Below, one piece after another: positions 9,737 through 18,643 of a DNA stretch of 57,909 nucleotides (the stretch's first letter is position 1; each line of letters starts with the position of its first letter). Under the pieces are notes generated by a model, which saw nothing but the letters and a program-made list of their open reading frames with translations, made no database searches and was not told the origin of the DNA. A program made the position numbers and the translations under genes. The stretch is from Acidobacteriota bacterium (GTDB lineage Bacteria > Acidobacteriota > Vicinamibacteria > Vicinamibacterales > UBA8438), in NCBI GenBank assembly GCA_011523845.1, contig WTFV01000153.1:1-57909 (forward strand), written 5' to 3'.

Positions 9737-10588
9737 ATGGAGAATCAGACACGCACCAGGACACAACAGGAGCGCATCGAGGCCGGGGTGCCGTTCGTCG
9801 GCGCGATGGCTCGGCGTCTGGCCGCCTCGATGCCGCATTCGATTGATCTCGGCGACCTCGTCCAGGACGGGATGCTCGGCCTGATCGATGCGGTGGAACG
9901 ATTCGACGAGGCGCGAGGCATCAAGTTCGAGACGTTCGCCGAGCGGCGCGTACGGGGCGCCATGATCGACGCGTTGCGCCGCGGGGCCTGGCCGCGCGGC
10001 ATCCGGCGCGTGCGGCGCGAGCTCGAGACGGCCCGCCAGAAGCTGCGCAACGAGCTCGGCGGCGAGCCGTCGCTGTCCGATCTCGCCAACCACGTCGGAA
10101 CCGACGAAGCGTCACTGGGCCGCACGATCAACCGCATCAGCATCATCGAGGCGACCTCCCCGCTGGCTACCCCGGACACCGTCGACAGCGCCGACCTGCC
10201 GCCGGTACTGGTACCGTCGGAATCACCGGCCCCGGACAAGGTCTGTGAGGAGACGGAAGTCAACGACCGCGTCCGAGCCGCCATCGCCGCCCTGCCCGGC
10301 CGCGAACGCAGGATCATCGACCTCTACTACTACGGCGACGCCACGATGAAGCAGATCGGCGCCGCGATCGGGGTGAACGAGTCCCGTGTATCGCAGCTTC
10401 ACGCACGGGCCATCCGGCGGCTGCGCGAGCATCTCGCGCCGGACCTGGCGCCGGAACAACTGCAGACGACGCTGGCCGCAACGGTGAACCAGACGCCGCG
10501 GAACGTCCGGCCGAGAATGAAGATGGCCAAGGCAGACCTGTCGCAGGGGGCTCTTCGACGCGCGGCAGCCCGAGCTACGAAGCAGTGA
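9737..10588 (+). CDS. Sigma-70 family factor, FliA/WhiG-like
   Basis: 283 aa from ATG 9737 (the frame is open back to GTG 9704, but those 11 residues do not look like the family). Region 2 is clear (IDLGDLVQDGMLGLIDAVERFD... KFETFAERRVRGAMIDALRRG), then region 3 (PSLSDLANHVG) and region 4 with its HTH (LPGRERRIIDLYYYGDATMKQIGAAIGVNESRVSQLHARAIRRLRE). This arrangement matches FliA/WhiG-type group 3 factors for motility or developmental genes. No flagellar gene is in the window. A Lys/Arg/Ala-rich tail of about 45 residues is added after region 4. The 3' end overlaps the convergent kinase gene by 14 bp. Confidence 0.88.
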   Translation: MENQTRTRTQQERIEAGVPFVGAMARRLAASMPHSIDLGDLVQDGMLGLIDAVERFDEARGIKFETFAERRVRGAMIDALRRGAWPRGIRRVRRELETARQKLRNELGGEPSLSDLANHVGTDEASLGRTINRISIIEATSPLATPDTVDSADLPPVLVPSESPAPDKVCEETEVNDRVRAAIAALPGRERRIIDLYYYGDATMKQIGAAIGVNESRVSQLHARAIRRLREHLAPDLAPEQLQTTLAATVNQTPRNVRPRMKMAKADLSQGALRRAAARATKQ

Positions 10589-12140
10589 ACCTGCCGCTGC
10601 TGACCTCGCGAGCGACGCGCAGGAGATCGGCGAGCCTATAGGGTTTCCGGAGCCAGGGACAGCCGCTCTCTTCGAGGAACGCTTCGGTGTCGGCGGCCAC
10701 GACGCCGCTGGTCACGAATACTATCCGGCGGCTCAAGCCCGGAATCGTGTCCGCGACGGCGCGATGGAAGGCCTGCCCGTCGAGGCGCGGCATCTTCAGA
10801 TCGCAGACCACGAGGTCGTACGTCCGACTGCCCGCCCGCTCGAGCGCCGTCCGACCATCGGCGGCGCGGTCCACCAGGAATCCCGCATCCGTCAACGCGT
10901 CGCTCACGGCCTCCGCGAGCGCGGGCTCGTTCTCGACGAGGAGCACGGCGGCCCCTCGTCCCACGACCGGCCGCACCGGCGCCACGGACGACGGCTTGGG
11001 TCTCGCCCGCCCGGTTCCGGCCGGCAGGCGTACGAAGAACGACGCCCCGTGCCCCGGCGTCGACTCCATCCGCAACTGGCCGCCATGATCCTCGACGATC
11101 CTGCCGGCGACCGTCAGCCCGAGCCCGGTCCCGGTTTCGGCCGACTTGGTGGTGAAGAAAGGGTCGAAGATCCGGGGCCGCACGTCGTCCGGAATGCCCG
11201 GGCCGTCGTCGTTGATCTCCAGCACCACGCAATCGTCCGCGGCCTCGTGCCAGGAACGCAGGATCAGCGTACCCCGGCCGCTGGTCGACAGCATGGCCTG
11301 CTCGGCGTTGATCAACAGGTTCAGCAGCACCTGCTTGAGCTGATGGGCGTCGGCGAACACCTGGGGGAGTCCGGTCGCGAGTGCGTCCATCGTGTTGATG
11401 TTCGAGACCCGCTGGTCGTAGGCACGCAGCGACAGGGTCTCCCGGACCAGTTGGTTCAGGTCGACCATGCCCCGCGTGGTGTGGTGCTTGCGGGAGAACG
11501 TCAGCAGATTGCGGACGATCTTCGCGGCGCGTTCGGATTCGCCGAGGATGATGGAGATGCCGCGTCCGGCCAACGCGTCGAGCGACCGGCCGGCGAGGCG
11601 TTCCGACCAGGTCAGTATCGTCGCCAGCGGGTTGTTCAGCTCGTGTGCGACGCCCGACACCGTCTGGCCGAGCGCCGCGAGCTTCTCGTACTGCATCAAT
11701 TCGTGATATTGGCCGCGGCCTTGATCCTCCACCTTCCTTCGCTCGCTCACGTCACGCAGCAACGCGCCGATGCGAGCCGGCTCGCCGTGGCCCGGCGCGG
11801 CGAGGTGCGCATTGACCTCGACCCAGATCGGCTTGTCGTCGATCCGCCGGAGCCGGAGCAGGAAGTCGGTCACGGCGCCGTCGCGCAGGAGTCGCTCGAC
11901 GAACCCCCGCCGCGCCTGTGGATCGACGAACCGTTCTTCGTCGAACGGACGGACCTCGTGGTCGTCGACTTCCGGGGGGAAGCCGAACATCAGCTTCAGG
12001 TGGGGATTGGCGCCGAGAGTCGCTCCCTCGCCGTGGTACGGGAGCGTACCGAGATAGATGCCTTCGTGAGCGGTCTCGAAAAGACCGGCCAGCGCGCTGC
12101 ACAACTCGGCTGAAGGGTGTCGTGCGGCGCTGAGCGACAC
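10575..12140 (-). CDS. Hybrid sensor histidine kinase (PAS-HisKA-HATPase-REC)
   Basis: 521 aa, no membrane segment visible, so probably cytoplasmic. PAS domain (about 15-130), HisKA with the phosphorylated His in SGVAHELNNPLATI (about 160), HATPase_c (N box NLLINAEQAM; DDGPGIPDD; GTGLGLTV), then a C-terminal receiver (LLVENEPALAEAV... VVCDLKMPRLDG). The internal receiver implies a phosphorelay or feedback. It starts at GTG 12140, placed 5 nt after a perfect TATAAT box, so the mRNA is probably leaderless. Convergent with the sigma-factor gene; the NtrC-type regulator is the nearest separate response regulator. Confidence 0.92.
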   Translation of the reverse strand: MSLSAARHPSAELCSALAGLFETAHEGIYLGTLPYHGEGATLGANPHLKLMFGFPPEVDDHEVRPFDEERFVDPQARRGFVERLLRDGAVTDFLLRLRRIDDKPIWVEVNAHLAAPGHGEPARIGALLRDVSERRKVEDQGRGQYHELMQYEKLAALGQTVSGVAHELNNPLATILTWSERLAGRSLDALAGRGISIILGESERAAKIVRNLLTFSRKHHTTRGMVDLNQLVRETLSLRAYDQRVSNINTMDALATGLPQVFADAHQLKQVLLNLLINAEQAMLSTSGRGTLILRSWHEAADDCVVLEINDDGPGIPDDVRPRIFDPFFTTKSAETGTGLGLTVAGRIVEDHGGQLRMESTPGHGASFFVRLPAGTGRARPKPSSVAPVRPVVGRGAAVLLVENEPALAEAVSDALTDAGFLVDRAADGRTALERAGSRTYDLVVCDLKMPRLDGQAFHRAVADTIPGLSRRIVFVTSGVVAADTEAFLEESGCPWLRKPYRLADLLRVAREVSSGRFTAS

Positions 12141-12145
12141 GGCCG

Positions 12146-12151
12146 ATTATA
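12146..12151 (-). promoter_or_regulatory. Extended -10 box (TGATATAAT), leaderless promoter of the kinase
   Basis: On the minus strand TATAAT, preceded by TGA (extended -10), stands 5 nt before GTG 12140. Transcription start and start codon should nearly coincide. Confidence 0.55.
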
Positions 12152-12178
12152 TCAACCGCGCCGCTCTACTGCCGAGAC

Positions 12179-12829
12179 TCAGTTCGCCGGAGCCGGCGCC
12201 GGGGGATGCGGGGTCGGCGTCTGCCGCTCGTAGGCGGCGTACTTGGATTCGACCGCGTTCCGAATGTCGACGACCCGCGCTCCCGACGCCCGCATCTGCA
12301 TCGCGTCGCGTGCGACGTCGATGCAGACGATGCAGGCCATGCCGTGGGTGTCCCACTCTCGGACGCTGCCGTCCGGGTTGCGCGACTGCACGAAACAGTC
12401 GGCGTTTCGCTTGTGCCCTCGGGTCTCGCATCCGCAGAAGCAGGGGACGTACTCCAGCACGTGAGGATTCTGTGCGGCGAAGATGTACGCGTCCCTGATG
12501 ACCTGCGGCGACCGCGGCACGAGATTCGACACGAGCGGCAGCGGCGGCAGCGGCGCGTCGACCGGCGGGACCGGAGTCGGTTCGCCGGCGGCCGGCGGCG
12601 CCGGCCGGTCCGGAGACGGAGCTGCCTCGTCGCCCGTTTCGGATGCGGCGGATGCGACCTCGCTCTCCGGCGCTCCGGGGCTCTCTCCGCCGGACGGCAG
12701 CAACGCCAGTGCGGCCGCCGCGACCACGACGACCAGACCGCCGATCAGGATCCAGGGCGGCCCGCTGCCAGCCGGCTCCTGCTCGGGACGCGGCGCGTTC
12801 GACACACGTGATCTCTTTTGCCGACCCAT
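12179..12829 (-). CDS. PCYCGC-motif membrane-anchored protein
   Basis: 216 aa. A short cytoplasmic N-terminus (RQKRSR) precedes one transmembrane helix (WILIGGLVVVVAAAALALL, about 26-44), then a Pro/Ala/Glu-rich linker (about 50-100) and a C-terminal domain with VPCFCGCETRGHKRNADCF and CIVCID. This matches the PCYCGC domain, named after that Cys cluster and presumably metal-binding, on the outer face of the membrane. Function of the family is not known. The promoter is unusually clear and leaderless. Confidence 0.75.
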   Translation of the reverse strand: MGRQKRSRVSNAPRPEQEPAGSGPPWILIGGLVVVVAAAALALLPSGGESPGAPESEVASAASETGDEAAPSPDRPAPPAAGEPTPVPPVDAPLPPLPLVSNLVPRSPQVIRDAYIFAAQNPHVLEYVPCFCGCETRGHKRNADCFVQSRNPDGSVREWDTHGMACIVCIDVARDAMQMRASGARVVDIRNAVESKYAAYERQTPTPHPPAPAPAN

Positions 12830-12835
12830 GACGTG

Positions 12836-12864
12836 ATTCTAGGATCTCGCGCCGCAGAACGCAA
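12836..12864 (-). promoter_or_regulatory. Sigma-70 promoter of the PCYCGC gene, leaderless
   Basis: Minus strand: -35 TTGCGT (12859-12864), 17-nt spacer, -10 TAGAAT (12836-12841), then 6 nt to ATG 12829. The surrounding GCGCCGCAGAACGCAACAG resembles the stem of family B repeats. Confidence 0.6.
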
Positions 12865-13004
12865 CAGATGCGGACTCGGGCGCGATCTCGCACCCTCGTC
12901 GCGTCCTGCAACGCGGGCGCTCTCGCCGCTCTCGACGCCACGCCGCGCTCCAACCCACGGACTTCCGGCGCGCAGCCTCTCGGAGGCCGCGGCGAAGAAA
13001 GCCG

Positions 13005-13454
13005 CTACCGCGGTCCCAGGGCGAAGGTCATCGTGCCGTCGATGACGATGTCGTCACCGACCCGCGCAAAGCCCTTCAGCCGTCCCATCCGGCTGCGCAG
13101 GCGGACGACCTCCGCTTCGATCACCACCACGTCGCCCGGATGCACGGGGCGCAGGTAGCGGACGCGCTCGATGCCGGTGAAGAACGGCAGCTTCTGGCGG
13201 TTCTCGGGCTTGGCGAGAATCAGGATGGCGCCCACTTGCGCCACCGCCTCGGTGAGTATGGTGGGCGGCAGCACCGGCGCTCTCCCGCGCCGGTCGGCGA
13301 GGTACCGTTCGTTGAGGGAGACGTTCTTGATGCCGACGATGCGCTTGTCGAGCTCGAACTCGGTGATGCGATCGACCAGCAGGAAGGGATAGCGATGCGG
13401 CAGGATGCGTTCGATCGCGGCATTGTCCAGCGGAAGTGTGAGGCCTTCGGTCAC
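13005..13454 (-). CDS. fabZ: FabZ-like 3-hydroxyacyl-ACP dehydratase
   Basis: 149 aa from GTG 13454. Hot-dog fold enzyme removing water from 3-hydroxyacyl-ACP in fatty-acid elongation. The catalytic His block is intact (ILPHRYPFLLVDRI) and so is the Glu-containing helix (PTILTEAVAQVGA). VRYLRPVHPGD fits the family. The usual FPGHFP segment is replaced by LADRRGRAPVLPP, so substrate range may differ and a lipid-A or other acyl dehydratase paralogue is possible. No lpx or fab neighbour is present. The longer upstream frame is discarded. A TATACT box 6 nt before the GTG suggests a leaderless mRNA. Confidence 0.8.
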   Translation of the reverse strand: MTEGLTLPLDNAAIERILPHRYPFLLVDRITEFELDKRIVGIKNVSLNERYLADRRGRAPVLPPTILTEAVAQVGAILILAKPENRQKLPFFTGIERVRYLRPVHPGDVVVIEAEVVRLRSRMGRLKGFARVGDDIVIDGTMTFALGPR

Positions 13455-13460
13455 GAGGGG

Positions 13461-13466
13461 AGTATA
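13461..13466 (-). promoter_or_regulatory. -10 box TATACT, leaderless promoter of fabZ
   Basis: Six nucleotides separate the box from GTG 13454, and no Shine-Dalgarno is present. The rest of the 13455-13804 gap holds only a short CGTCCC/GGGACG stem (13478-13495) and no gene I can support. Confidence 0.45.
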
Positions 13467-13804
13467 TCGTTCGCGTGCGTCCCCACGCAGGGACGGGCGG
13501 GAGAAGTGGCCGCGACGAAGCGTCAGTGCACGACGATACGGGATGCGGCGATGCCAGCGCCTGCCTGTGATGAGTGCATCCCGCACGCTTCGTGCGGCCA
13601 CAATCTTTCCAATCAAGATTCGTGCCGACCCGGAGACCGGCGGGAATTGCCCGAGAATCGGCGTTTTTCGTGCGGGCGCTCCGGCGCGAGCGTCCTCTTC
13701 CGTGATCCGGGTGACCTCTCGAAGGGTCGGCGCCGGGCGAGCGCCTGATCGGCAGGTCCGGCTGCGTGACGACCGCGGCCACCCGATGCGGCGAAGGGTC
13801 GGCG

Positions 13805-13881
13805 CTAGCAGCCCGTGGCGAAAGTCCCCGCAGCATTCGAGCGGCGATGCATCCCGCCTGACTGCCACCACGGGCTGCTAG
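13805..13881 (+). repeat. Family A repeat, short copy A1
   Basis: 77 bp bounded by a perfect 14-bp inverted repeat, CTAGCAGCCCGTGG (13805-13818) and CCACGGGCTGCTAG (13868-13881). The interior keeps the first ~45 bp of the long copies (CCCCGCAGCATTCGAGCGG, then CGATGCATCCCGCCTG) and lacks the rest, so it looks like an internal-deletion derivative. The stop codon of the GAF protein lies in its right end. Confidence 0.75.
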
Positions 13882-15707
13882 GCGCGCGCCTGATCGGCGG
13901 AGGCGTCAGCGGGATCGGCGGCGACCAGGGTGGCCAGTTGAGCGGCGATGATGGTTGCCGTCGACTGCACGGTGTCGCTGCGTTCCCACCCGTCGTTCAC
14001 CTCGATCGACATGACCCCGGGGCAGTCCTCGGGAGCCGCCAGCGGGGCCGCGATCGCCCCCGGCGTCTCCACGCCGCCGGGCATGACGTGCAGCCGGGCA
14101 TCGCGGTAGGCTGCCGCGGTGACGTTGTCGCCGTCGCAGGCGATCGTGCCCAGCCGGACCAGCGCCGCCGGGGGGTAGCCATGACTGATGGCGGGGCGCA
14201 GGGCATTGCCGGTCGCGTCGCGGACCCAGACGATGATGCAGCTCGCGTTCAGCAACTGCGCGGCGCGCGCGAGCAACGGCGGCAGTTCGGTCGCGTTGAC
14301 CGACCGACTCAGATCGGTGCACAGATCCGCGGCCACTCTCAAGTCGGGCGCCGGGGTGGTCGACGCGCGTTCGGCTTCCACCTGCGAAGCGGCCGTCGCC
14401 TCGTCGCCGGCATCGAGGTCGAGGAAGAGCCGGCCCTCGGGCAGCCCCGCCGGCGCCGGATCTTCGGCGGCCTCGGCTGCGGGGAGCGCCGTGTCGCCTC
14501 TCGAGGCCGCGCGTCCGGCCGTCAGCGGCGACAGCAGCAGCGCGAACAGCACGCCGGCGCCCAGCAGGGCGCCGGTTGCGACGACCTGAGACTGTTCCCG
14601 ACCGCCGGCCGCCACGTCCCGCGCCTCGCGTTCGGCCAGCCGCGCGCGCTCGACGTGCGCCGCCGCGGAGCGGCCCAGCTCGAGACCATCCGCGAATATC
14701 AGGTCGGAGGCCATCACCTCCTGCCCCGTCTCCGCGTGGTCGCGAGCCCGTACGTCCATGCGCGCCAGCGCCGCGACCAGCGCTGCCGCCTCGTCGAGCG
14801 CGTCGGCGGTGGCCGGCAGCGTCGATGCCGCGGACAGAGCGGACAGCTCGGTCGTCACGCTCTCGATGCGTTCGGCGACGTCGGCCACCCAGAAGCTTCG
14901 GTCCTGGCCGGCCGCGACGTAGGCCTGCTGCGCGGCGCGCAAGTCGGGCGCCGGGGTGGTCGACGCGCGTTCGGCTTCCACCTGCGAAGCGGCCGTCGCC
15001 TCGTCGCCGGCATCGAGGTCGAGGAAGAGCCGGCCCTCGGGCAGCCCCGCCGGCGCCGGATCTTCGGCGGCCTCGGCTGCGGGGAGCGCCGTGTCGCCTC
15101 TCGAGGCCGCGCGTCCGGCCGTCAGCGGCGACAGCAGCAGCGCGAACAGCACGCCGGCGCCCAGCAGGGCGCCGGTTGCGACGACCTGAGACTGTTCCCG
15201 ACCGCCGGCCGCCACGTCCCGCGCCTCGCGTTCGGCCAGCCGCGCGCGCTCGACGTGCGCCGCCGCGGAGCGGCCCAGCTCGAGACCATCCGCGAATATC
15301 AGGTCGGAGGCCATCACCTCCTGCCCCGTCTCCGCGTGGTCGCGAGCCCGTACGTCCATGCGCGCCAGCGCCGCGACCAGCGCTGCCGCCTCGTCGAGCG
15401 CGTCGGCGGTGGCCGGCAGCGTCGATGCCGCGGACAGAGCGGACAGCTCGGTCGTCACGCTCTCGATGCGTTCGGCGACGTCGGCCACCCAGAAGCTTCG
15501 GTCCTGGCCGGCCGCGACGTAGGCCTGCTGCGCGGCGCGCAACTCGGCCAGCGACAGAGCAAGCGTCCAGGCGCGTGCATCGAAAGCCCGATCCGCCCGA
15601 CGCGACTCGGTGATCCGTTGTCCGGTGAGAAAAGCGTACGCCCCGGATGCGACGCCGGCTCCCAGCAGGATGATGAGCAGCGCAACCCGGAGCCACAGCC
15701 GATGCAT
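13878..15707 (-). CDS. Membrane GAF-domain protein with an exact internal duplication
   Basis: 609 aa. N-terminal transmembrane helix (VALLIILLGAGVASGAYAF, about 7-25), a helical extracytoplasmic segment (RAAQQAYV... DVAERIESVTTELSALS), a second transmembrane helix (VVATGALLGAGVLFALLL) and an acidic linker. This whole block of 200 residues then occurs again without a visible change, followed by a C-terminal GAF domain (about 455-600; NASCIIVWVRDATGNALRPAISHG). Without the duplication the protein would be about 409 aa: TM-helical sensor-TM-GAF. No kinase or output domain is seen. The stop codon comes from repeat A1. Confidence 0.78.
   Translation of the reverse strand: MHRLWLRVALLIILLGAGVASGAYAFLTGQRITESRRADRAFDARAWTLALSLAELRAAQQAYVAAGQDRSFWVADVAERIESVTTELSALSAASTLPATADALDEAAALVAALARMDVRARDHAETGQEVMASDLIFADGLELGRSAAAHVERARLAEREARDVAAGGREQSQVVATGALLGAGVLFALLLSPLTAGRAASRGDTALPAAEAAEDPAPAGLPEGRLFLDLDAGDEATAASQVEAERASTTPAPDLRAAQQAYVAAGQDRSFWVADVAERIESVTTELSALSAASTLPATADALDEAAALVAALARMDVRARDHAETGQEVMASDLIFADGLELGRSAAAHVERARLAEREARDVAAGGREQSQVVATGALLGAGVLFALLLSPLTAGRAASRGDTALPAAEAAEDPAPAGLPEGRLFLDLDAGDEATAASQVEAERASTTPAPDLRVAADLCTDLSRSVNATELPPLLARAAQLLNASCIIVWVRDATGNALRPAISHGYPPAALVRLGTIACDGDNVTAAAYRDARLHVMPGGVETPGAIAAPLAAPEDCPGVMSIEVNDGWERSDTVQSTATIIAAQLATLVAADPADASADQARA
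14341..14940. repeat. 600-bp tandem direct repeat, unit 1
   Basis: Identical by eye over its full length to 14941-15540. In frame (200 codons) and wholly inside the GAF-protein gene. Confidence 0.95.
14941..15540. repeat. 600-bp tandem direct repeat, unit 2
   Basis: Second unit, directly adjacent to unit 1 and without visible differences, so either a very recent duplication or an assembly error. Confidence 0.95.
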
Positions 15708-15718
15708 GAATGGCCCCT

Positions 15719-15724
15719 ACTATA
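15719..15724 (-). promoter_or_regulatory. -10 box TATAGT of the GAF-protein gene
   Basis: Minus-strand TATAGT, 11 nt before ATG 15707, so a leader of only a few bases. It lies in the divergent gap shared with the lipid kinase gene. Confidence 0.4.
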
Positions 15725-15785
15725 GCATCACGCCTGCGCAAGCACCCGCGGTGCGACAGTCGGCCCCGCCGCCCGGAGCGGCCGA

Positions 15786-15791
15786 TACAGT
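15786..15791 (+). promoter_or_regulatory. -10 box TACAGT of the lipid kinase gene
   Basis: TACAGT ends 10 nt before ATG 15802. No Shine-Dalgarno sequence is visible, so near-leaderless. Confidence 0.4.
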
Positions 15792-15801
15792 ACCGTTGGG
15801 A

Positions 15802-16698
15802 ATGGACGCCGGCATCATAATCAACCCGGTCGCCGGATTGCAGAGGCGGCGCACGGCCGCCGGCGCCGTTCTTCAGGCCGAGGCTGCCCTGCGGAAGTGT
15901 TCGCTCGACGGCGCGGTGCGCTGCACGGAGCAACGCCGGAGCGCGAGGGAGATCGCGCGATCGATGATCGCCCGCGGAGCGAAGACGCTCGTTGCATGGG
16001 GAGGCGACGGCACCATCAACGAAGTGGCGTCCGAGGTCGCCTCGGCGGGGGCGACCCTGGGGGTGGTGCCCGGCGGGTCCGGCAACGGGTTCGCGCGGGG
16101 GCTGGGGCTCGATCTGCGCGTCGGCGCCGCGCTGCGGACGGCGCTCACGGGTCCGGTACGGCGGATCGACACCGGCGAAGTCGACGGCCGGTTCTTCGCC
16201 AACGTCGCCGGGATCGGTTTCGACGCCCACCTGGCAGGGACGTTCAATCGGCTCGCGCGCCGGGGGGCCGCCGCGTACTTCCGGGCCGGCGTCCGCGAGC
16301 TGCAGCGCTACCGCGCCGAGACCTACACCGTTCGCAGCGCGCACGAGACGTTCACCATGCCCGCGTTCCTGCTGGCGGTCGCCAACTGCCGGGAGTACGG
16401 CAGCGGCGCGGTGATCGCGCCGCGCGCGCGTCCCGACGATGGCCTGCTCGACCTGGTGTGCGTCCCGGCCCGGTCGCTGCCGTGGCTGCTCGTTCAGTCG
16501 TTCCGGCTCTTCGCGGGCACCGTCGACCGGCTGCGGGGGATACGCTGCGTCTCGGCAACCGCGCTCGAGCTGTCTGCCGATCGCCCGCTCCCGTTTCACG
16601 TCGACGGCGAGGTGTACGCAGGCGGTCCCTGCCTGCGCGTCCGCGTGGCGCCGTCGTCGCTTCGCGTGCGTGTGCCTGCGAGTCTGCGCGGGAAGTGA
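15802..16698 (+). CDS. Diacylglycerol/lipid kinase family protein (YegS-like)
   Basis: 298 aa. N-terminal nucleotide-binding domain with IINPVAG and the DAGK signature WGGDGTINEV (about residue 70), then VVPGGSGNGFARGLG. The C-terminal beta-rich lipid-binding domain ends with FHVDGEVYAGG. The family phosphorylates lipids such as diacylglycerol with ATP at the membrane; the exact lipid cannot be read from sequence. Convergent with the DsbD gene across repeat B3. Confidence 0.88.
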   Translation: MDAGIIINPVAGLQRRRTAAGAVLQAEAALRKCSLDGAVRCTEQRRSAREIARSMIARGAKTLVAWGGDGTINEVASEVASAGATLGVVPGGSGNGFARGLGLDLRVGAALRTALTGPVRRIDTGEVDGRFFANVAGIGFDAHLAGTFNRLARRGAAAYFRAGVRELQRYRAETYTVRSAHETFTMPAFLLAVANCREYGSGAVIAPRARPDDGLLDLVCVPARSLPWLLVQSFRLFAGTVDRLRGIRCVSATALELSADRPLPFHVDGEVYAGGPCLRVRVAPSSLRVRVPASLRGK

Positions 16699-16720
16699 TG
16701 CGGCCGCGGACGAACGTACC

Positions 16721-16805
16721 CGGCCGGGAGATTGCGCCGTGGAACGCAACGCGGTGAGTTCCACGGCGCAAGGTTCCCGGGGCGGTGGGGGCCGGGGCCG
16801 AACAC
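16721..16805 (+). repeat. Family B dispersed palindromic repeat, copy B3
   Basis: Contains a perfect 14-bp inverted repeat, TTGCGCCGTGGAAC (16732-16745) and GTTCCACGGCGCAA (16758-16771), with a 12-nt loop. It lies between convergent genes, as copy B2 does, and may act as a bidirectional terminator. Confidence 0.7.
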
Positions 16806-16831
16806 GGAGCCCTGCGACGGGTTCGGCCCCG

Positions 16832-18643
16832 CTACTCGGCGCCGAGGTCGGCTCCGGAACGTTCGCCGAGCTGGAGGATCGCGTAGGCGGGGAGGCCGAT
16901 CGCCTCGAAGCGCTCCATGACCTCCCGCGCCGGCGAGATGCCGAGGTCCTCGGCCTGGAACTTGACCTTGACGTACTCGTCGAGCGCCGCCTGCACCCCG
17001 GTCGCCTTGAGCGTGGTCCGGTCCATGGTCAGGCAGTTCTTGCACCACGTGGCCCAGACGTCGACGAGCACCGGCTTGCCCTCGGCCTCGGCCGCCGCCA
17101 GTCCCTGTGCGAGCGACGGGTACCAGCCTTCGCTGACGAGCTCCTGCACGCTCTCCGCGACGAGCTCGGGATCGACCCAGCGCTGGCTGAACAGGCCGTA
17201 GGAGAGGTATCCGTAGTAGATGGCCGTGCCCAGGATGAAGACGCCGAAGGCCTGCTTGACCCGCACCATCCAGGGGCCGGGCTGCGGCATGAACGTCAGG
17301 CCGGCGCCGGCGATCGGCCAGGGGATGGCCATGCCGATGCCGAGCACGAAGGGCAGCGCGAGCGCGAGAGTGGTGCCGGTGCCGTACAGGTTGCTGGAGA
17401 AGACCACGACCTGGATCACCACCGGCGCGACGCAGGCGCCCGCGAGCAGTGCCGCCACGCCACCCATGCCGAACGCCAGCAGGAAGGAGCCCTGCCCCCC
17501 CGAGGCGCCCCCGGCGATGCGGCCCTGGAAGCGCGAGAAGTCGATGGTGATGACGTCGAACATCGCCAGGGTCAGCGCGACGAAGAGCAGCGCGATGCCC
17601 AGGTTGAACCAGGGCGAGGCGTTGATCGTCCCGAAGGTGCCCGCGGTGAGGATCACGGCCAGGCCGAGGACGCCGTACACCAGCGCCATCGCCAGGCCAT
17701 AGGCGCTGCCGAGCGCGAAGCCGCGCAGGCGGGAGCCGGCGCGCGCCCCGGCCCCGATGATCGCGAGGTTGATGGGGATCATCGGCAGCACGCACGGCGT
17801 CAGGTTCAGCGCGAGTCCGCCGATCAGGATCAGCGCCAGAATGGCCAGCGGGCCGCGGCCCTCGAACCAGCCCCGCTCGGCCTCGCCCGATTCGGCACGC
17901 CGGATGAACTCGACGAACTGCTCCTCGTTCAGGTACCCGCCGGTCGTGGCCGCGACGGTGAACCGGTCGAGCCGCGCAAGCACGTCGCCTTCGTCGATCG
18001 GATCGACCGGGGCGGTTGTCGTCGTGGTTTCCGGCGGGTCGCCGGCGCCGGCCGCGGCGAAGGCCATCCGGTCGAACAGCTCCTCGCGGATGAAGCTCCG
18101 CGCCTGGTCGTCCGGCACGACCCGGACCTGGAACGCGAAGCGCTCGGTGGCCGGGATGTAGCACATGCGCTCGTCGCAGGCCTGATAGCGGAGCGAGGCC
18201 GGGACGTCGTAGTCTCCCGGCGCAACGGCCGCATCGATGGCCAGGGCGACGCCGATGGCGAAGGTCTCCTCGTAGACCGCCAGCGGCTTCTCCGCCCCCT
18301 GCTGCTCCAGCATGATCGGCTCCGGCCAGGCGAGGCCCTCGACGGTGATGCCGGCGGGCGGCTCGACCGTGAGCACGGTGGGGATCAGGAAGTCCTCGAG
18401 CGGCTCGTTCGAGTTGACGTGCAGGCCGCTTCCCGCGGGCTGGAGCCGGGCGTCGAGCGCGACCCGGTGCGTGTTGCCGGCGTGGGCGACGTCGGCCTCC
18501 GCAACCGTGTCGATCCCTATCGAGATTCGCCCCGGCTGGGCCGCCGCGTCGTGCGGCGCGCCGAGCGCCGCGACGCAGACCGCGCCCAGCGACCAGAGCG
18601 TCCAAAGCGCCCTTCTATCCCACTTCGACAAGCGCCCCCCCAT
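16832..18643 (-). CDS. dsbD: Thiol:disulfide interchange protein DsbD
   Basis: 603 aa. Signal peptide (ALWTLWSLGAVCVAALG), periplasmic N-terminal domain with the CDERMC redox pair (about 180), then eight or so membrane helices carrying the two buried Cys (LNLTPCVLPM and LLAGACVAPV), and a C-terminal thioredoxin-like domain with WCKNC. It carries electrons from cytoplasmic thioredoxin to periplasmic partners such as DsbC or cytochrome c maturation. Its start overlaps the end of the M1 peptidase gene by 29 nt, so it is the third gene of that operon. Confidence 0.92.
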   Translation of the reverse strand: MGGRLSKWDRRALWTLWSLGAVCVAALGAPHDAAAQPGRISIGIDTVAEADVAHAGNTHRVALDARLQPAGSGLHVNSNEPLEDFLIPTVLTVEPPAGITVEGLAWPEPIMLEQQGAEKPLAVYEETFAIGVALAIDAAVAPGDYDVPASLRYQACDERMCYIPATERFAFQVRVVPDDQARSFIREELFDRMAFAAAGAGDPPETTTTTAPVDPIDEGDVLARLDRFTVAATTGGYLNEEQFVEFIRRAESGEAERGWFEGRGPLAILALILIGGLALNLTPCVLPMIPINLAIIGAGARAGSRLRGFALGSAYGLAMALVYGVLGLAVILTAGTFGTINASPWFNLGIALLFVALTLAMFDVITIDFSRFQGRIAGGASGGQGSFLLAFGMGGVAALLAGACVAPVVIQVVVFSSNLYGTGTTLALALPFVLGIGMAIPWPIAGAGLTFMPQPGPWMVRVKQAFGVFILGTAIYYGYLSYGLFSQRWVDPELVAESVQELVSEGWYPSLAQGLAAAEAEGKPVLVDVWATWCKNCLTMDRTTLKATGVQAALDEYVKVKFQAEDLGISPAREVMERFEAIGLPAYAILQLGERSGADLGAE

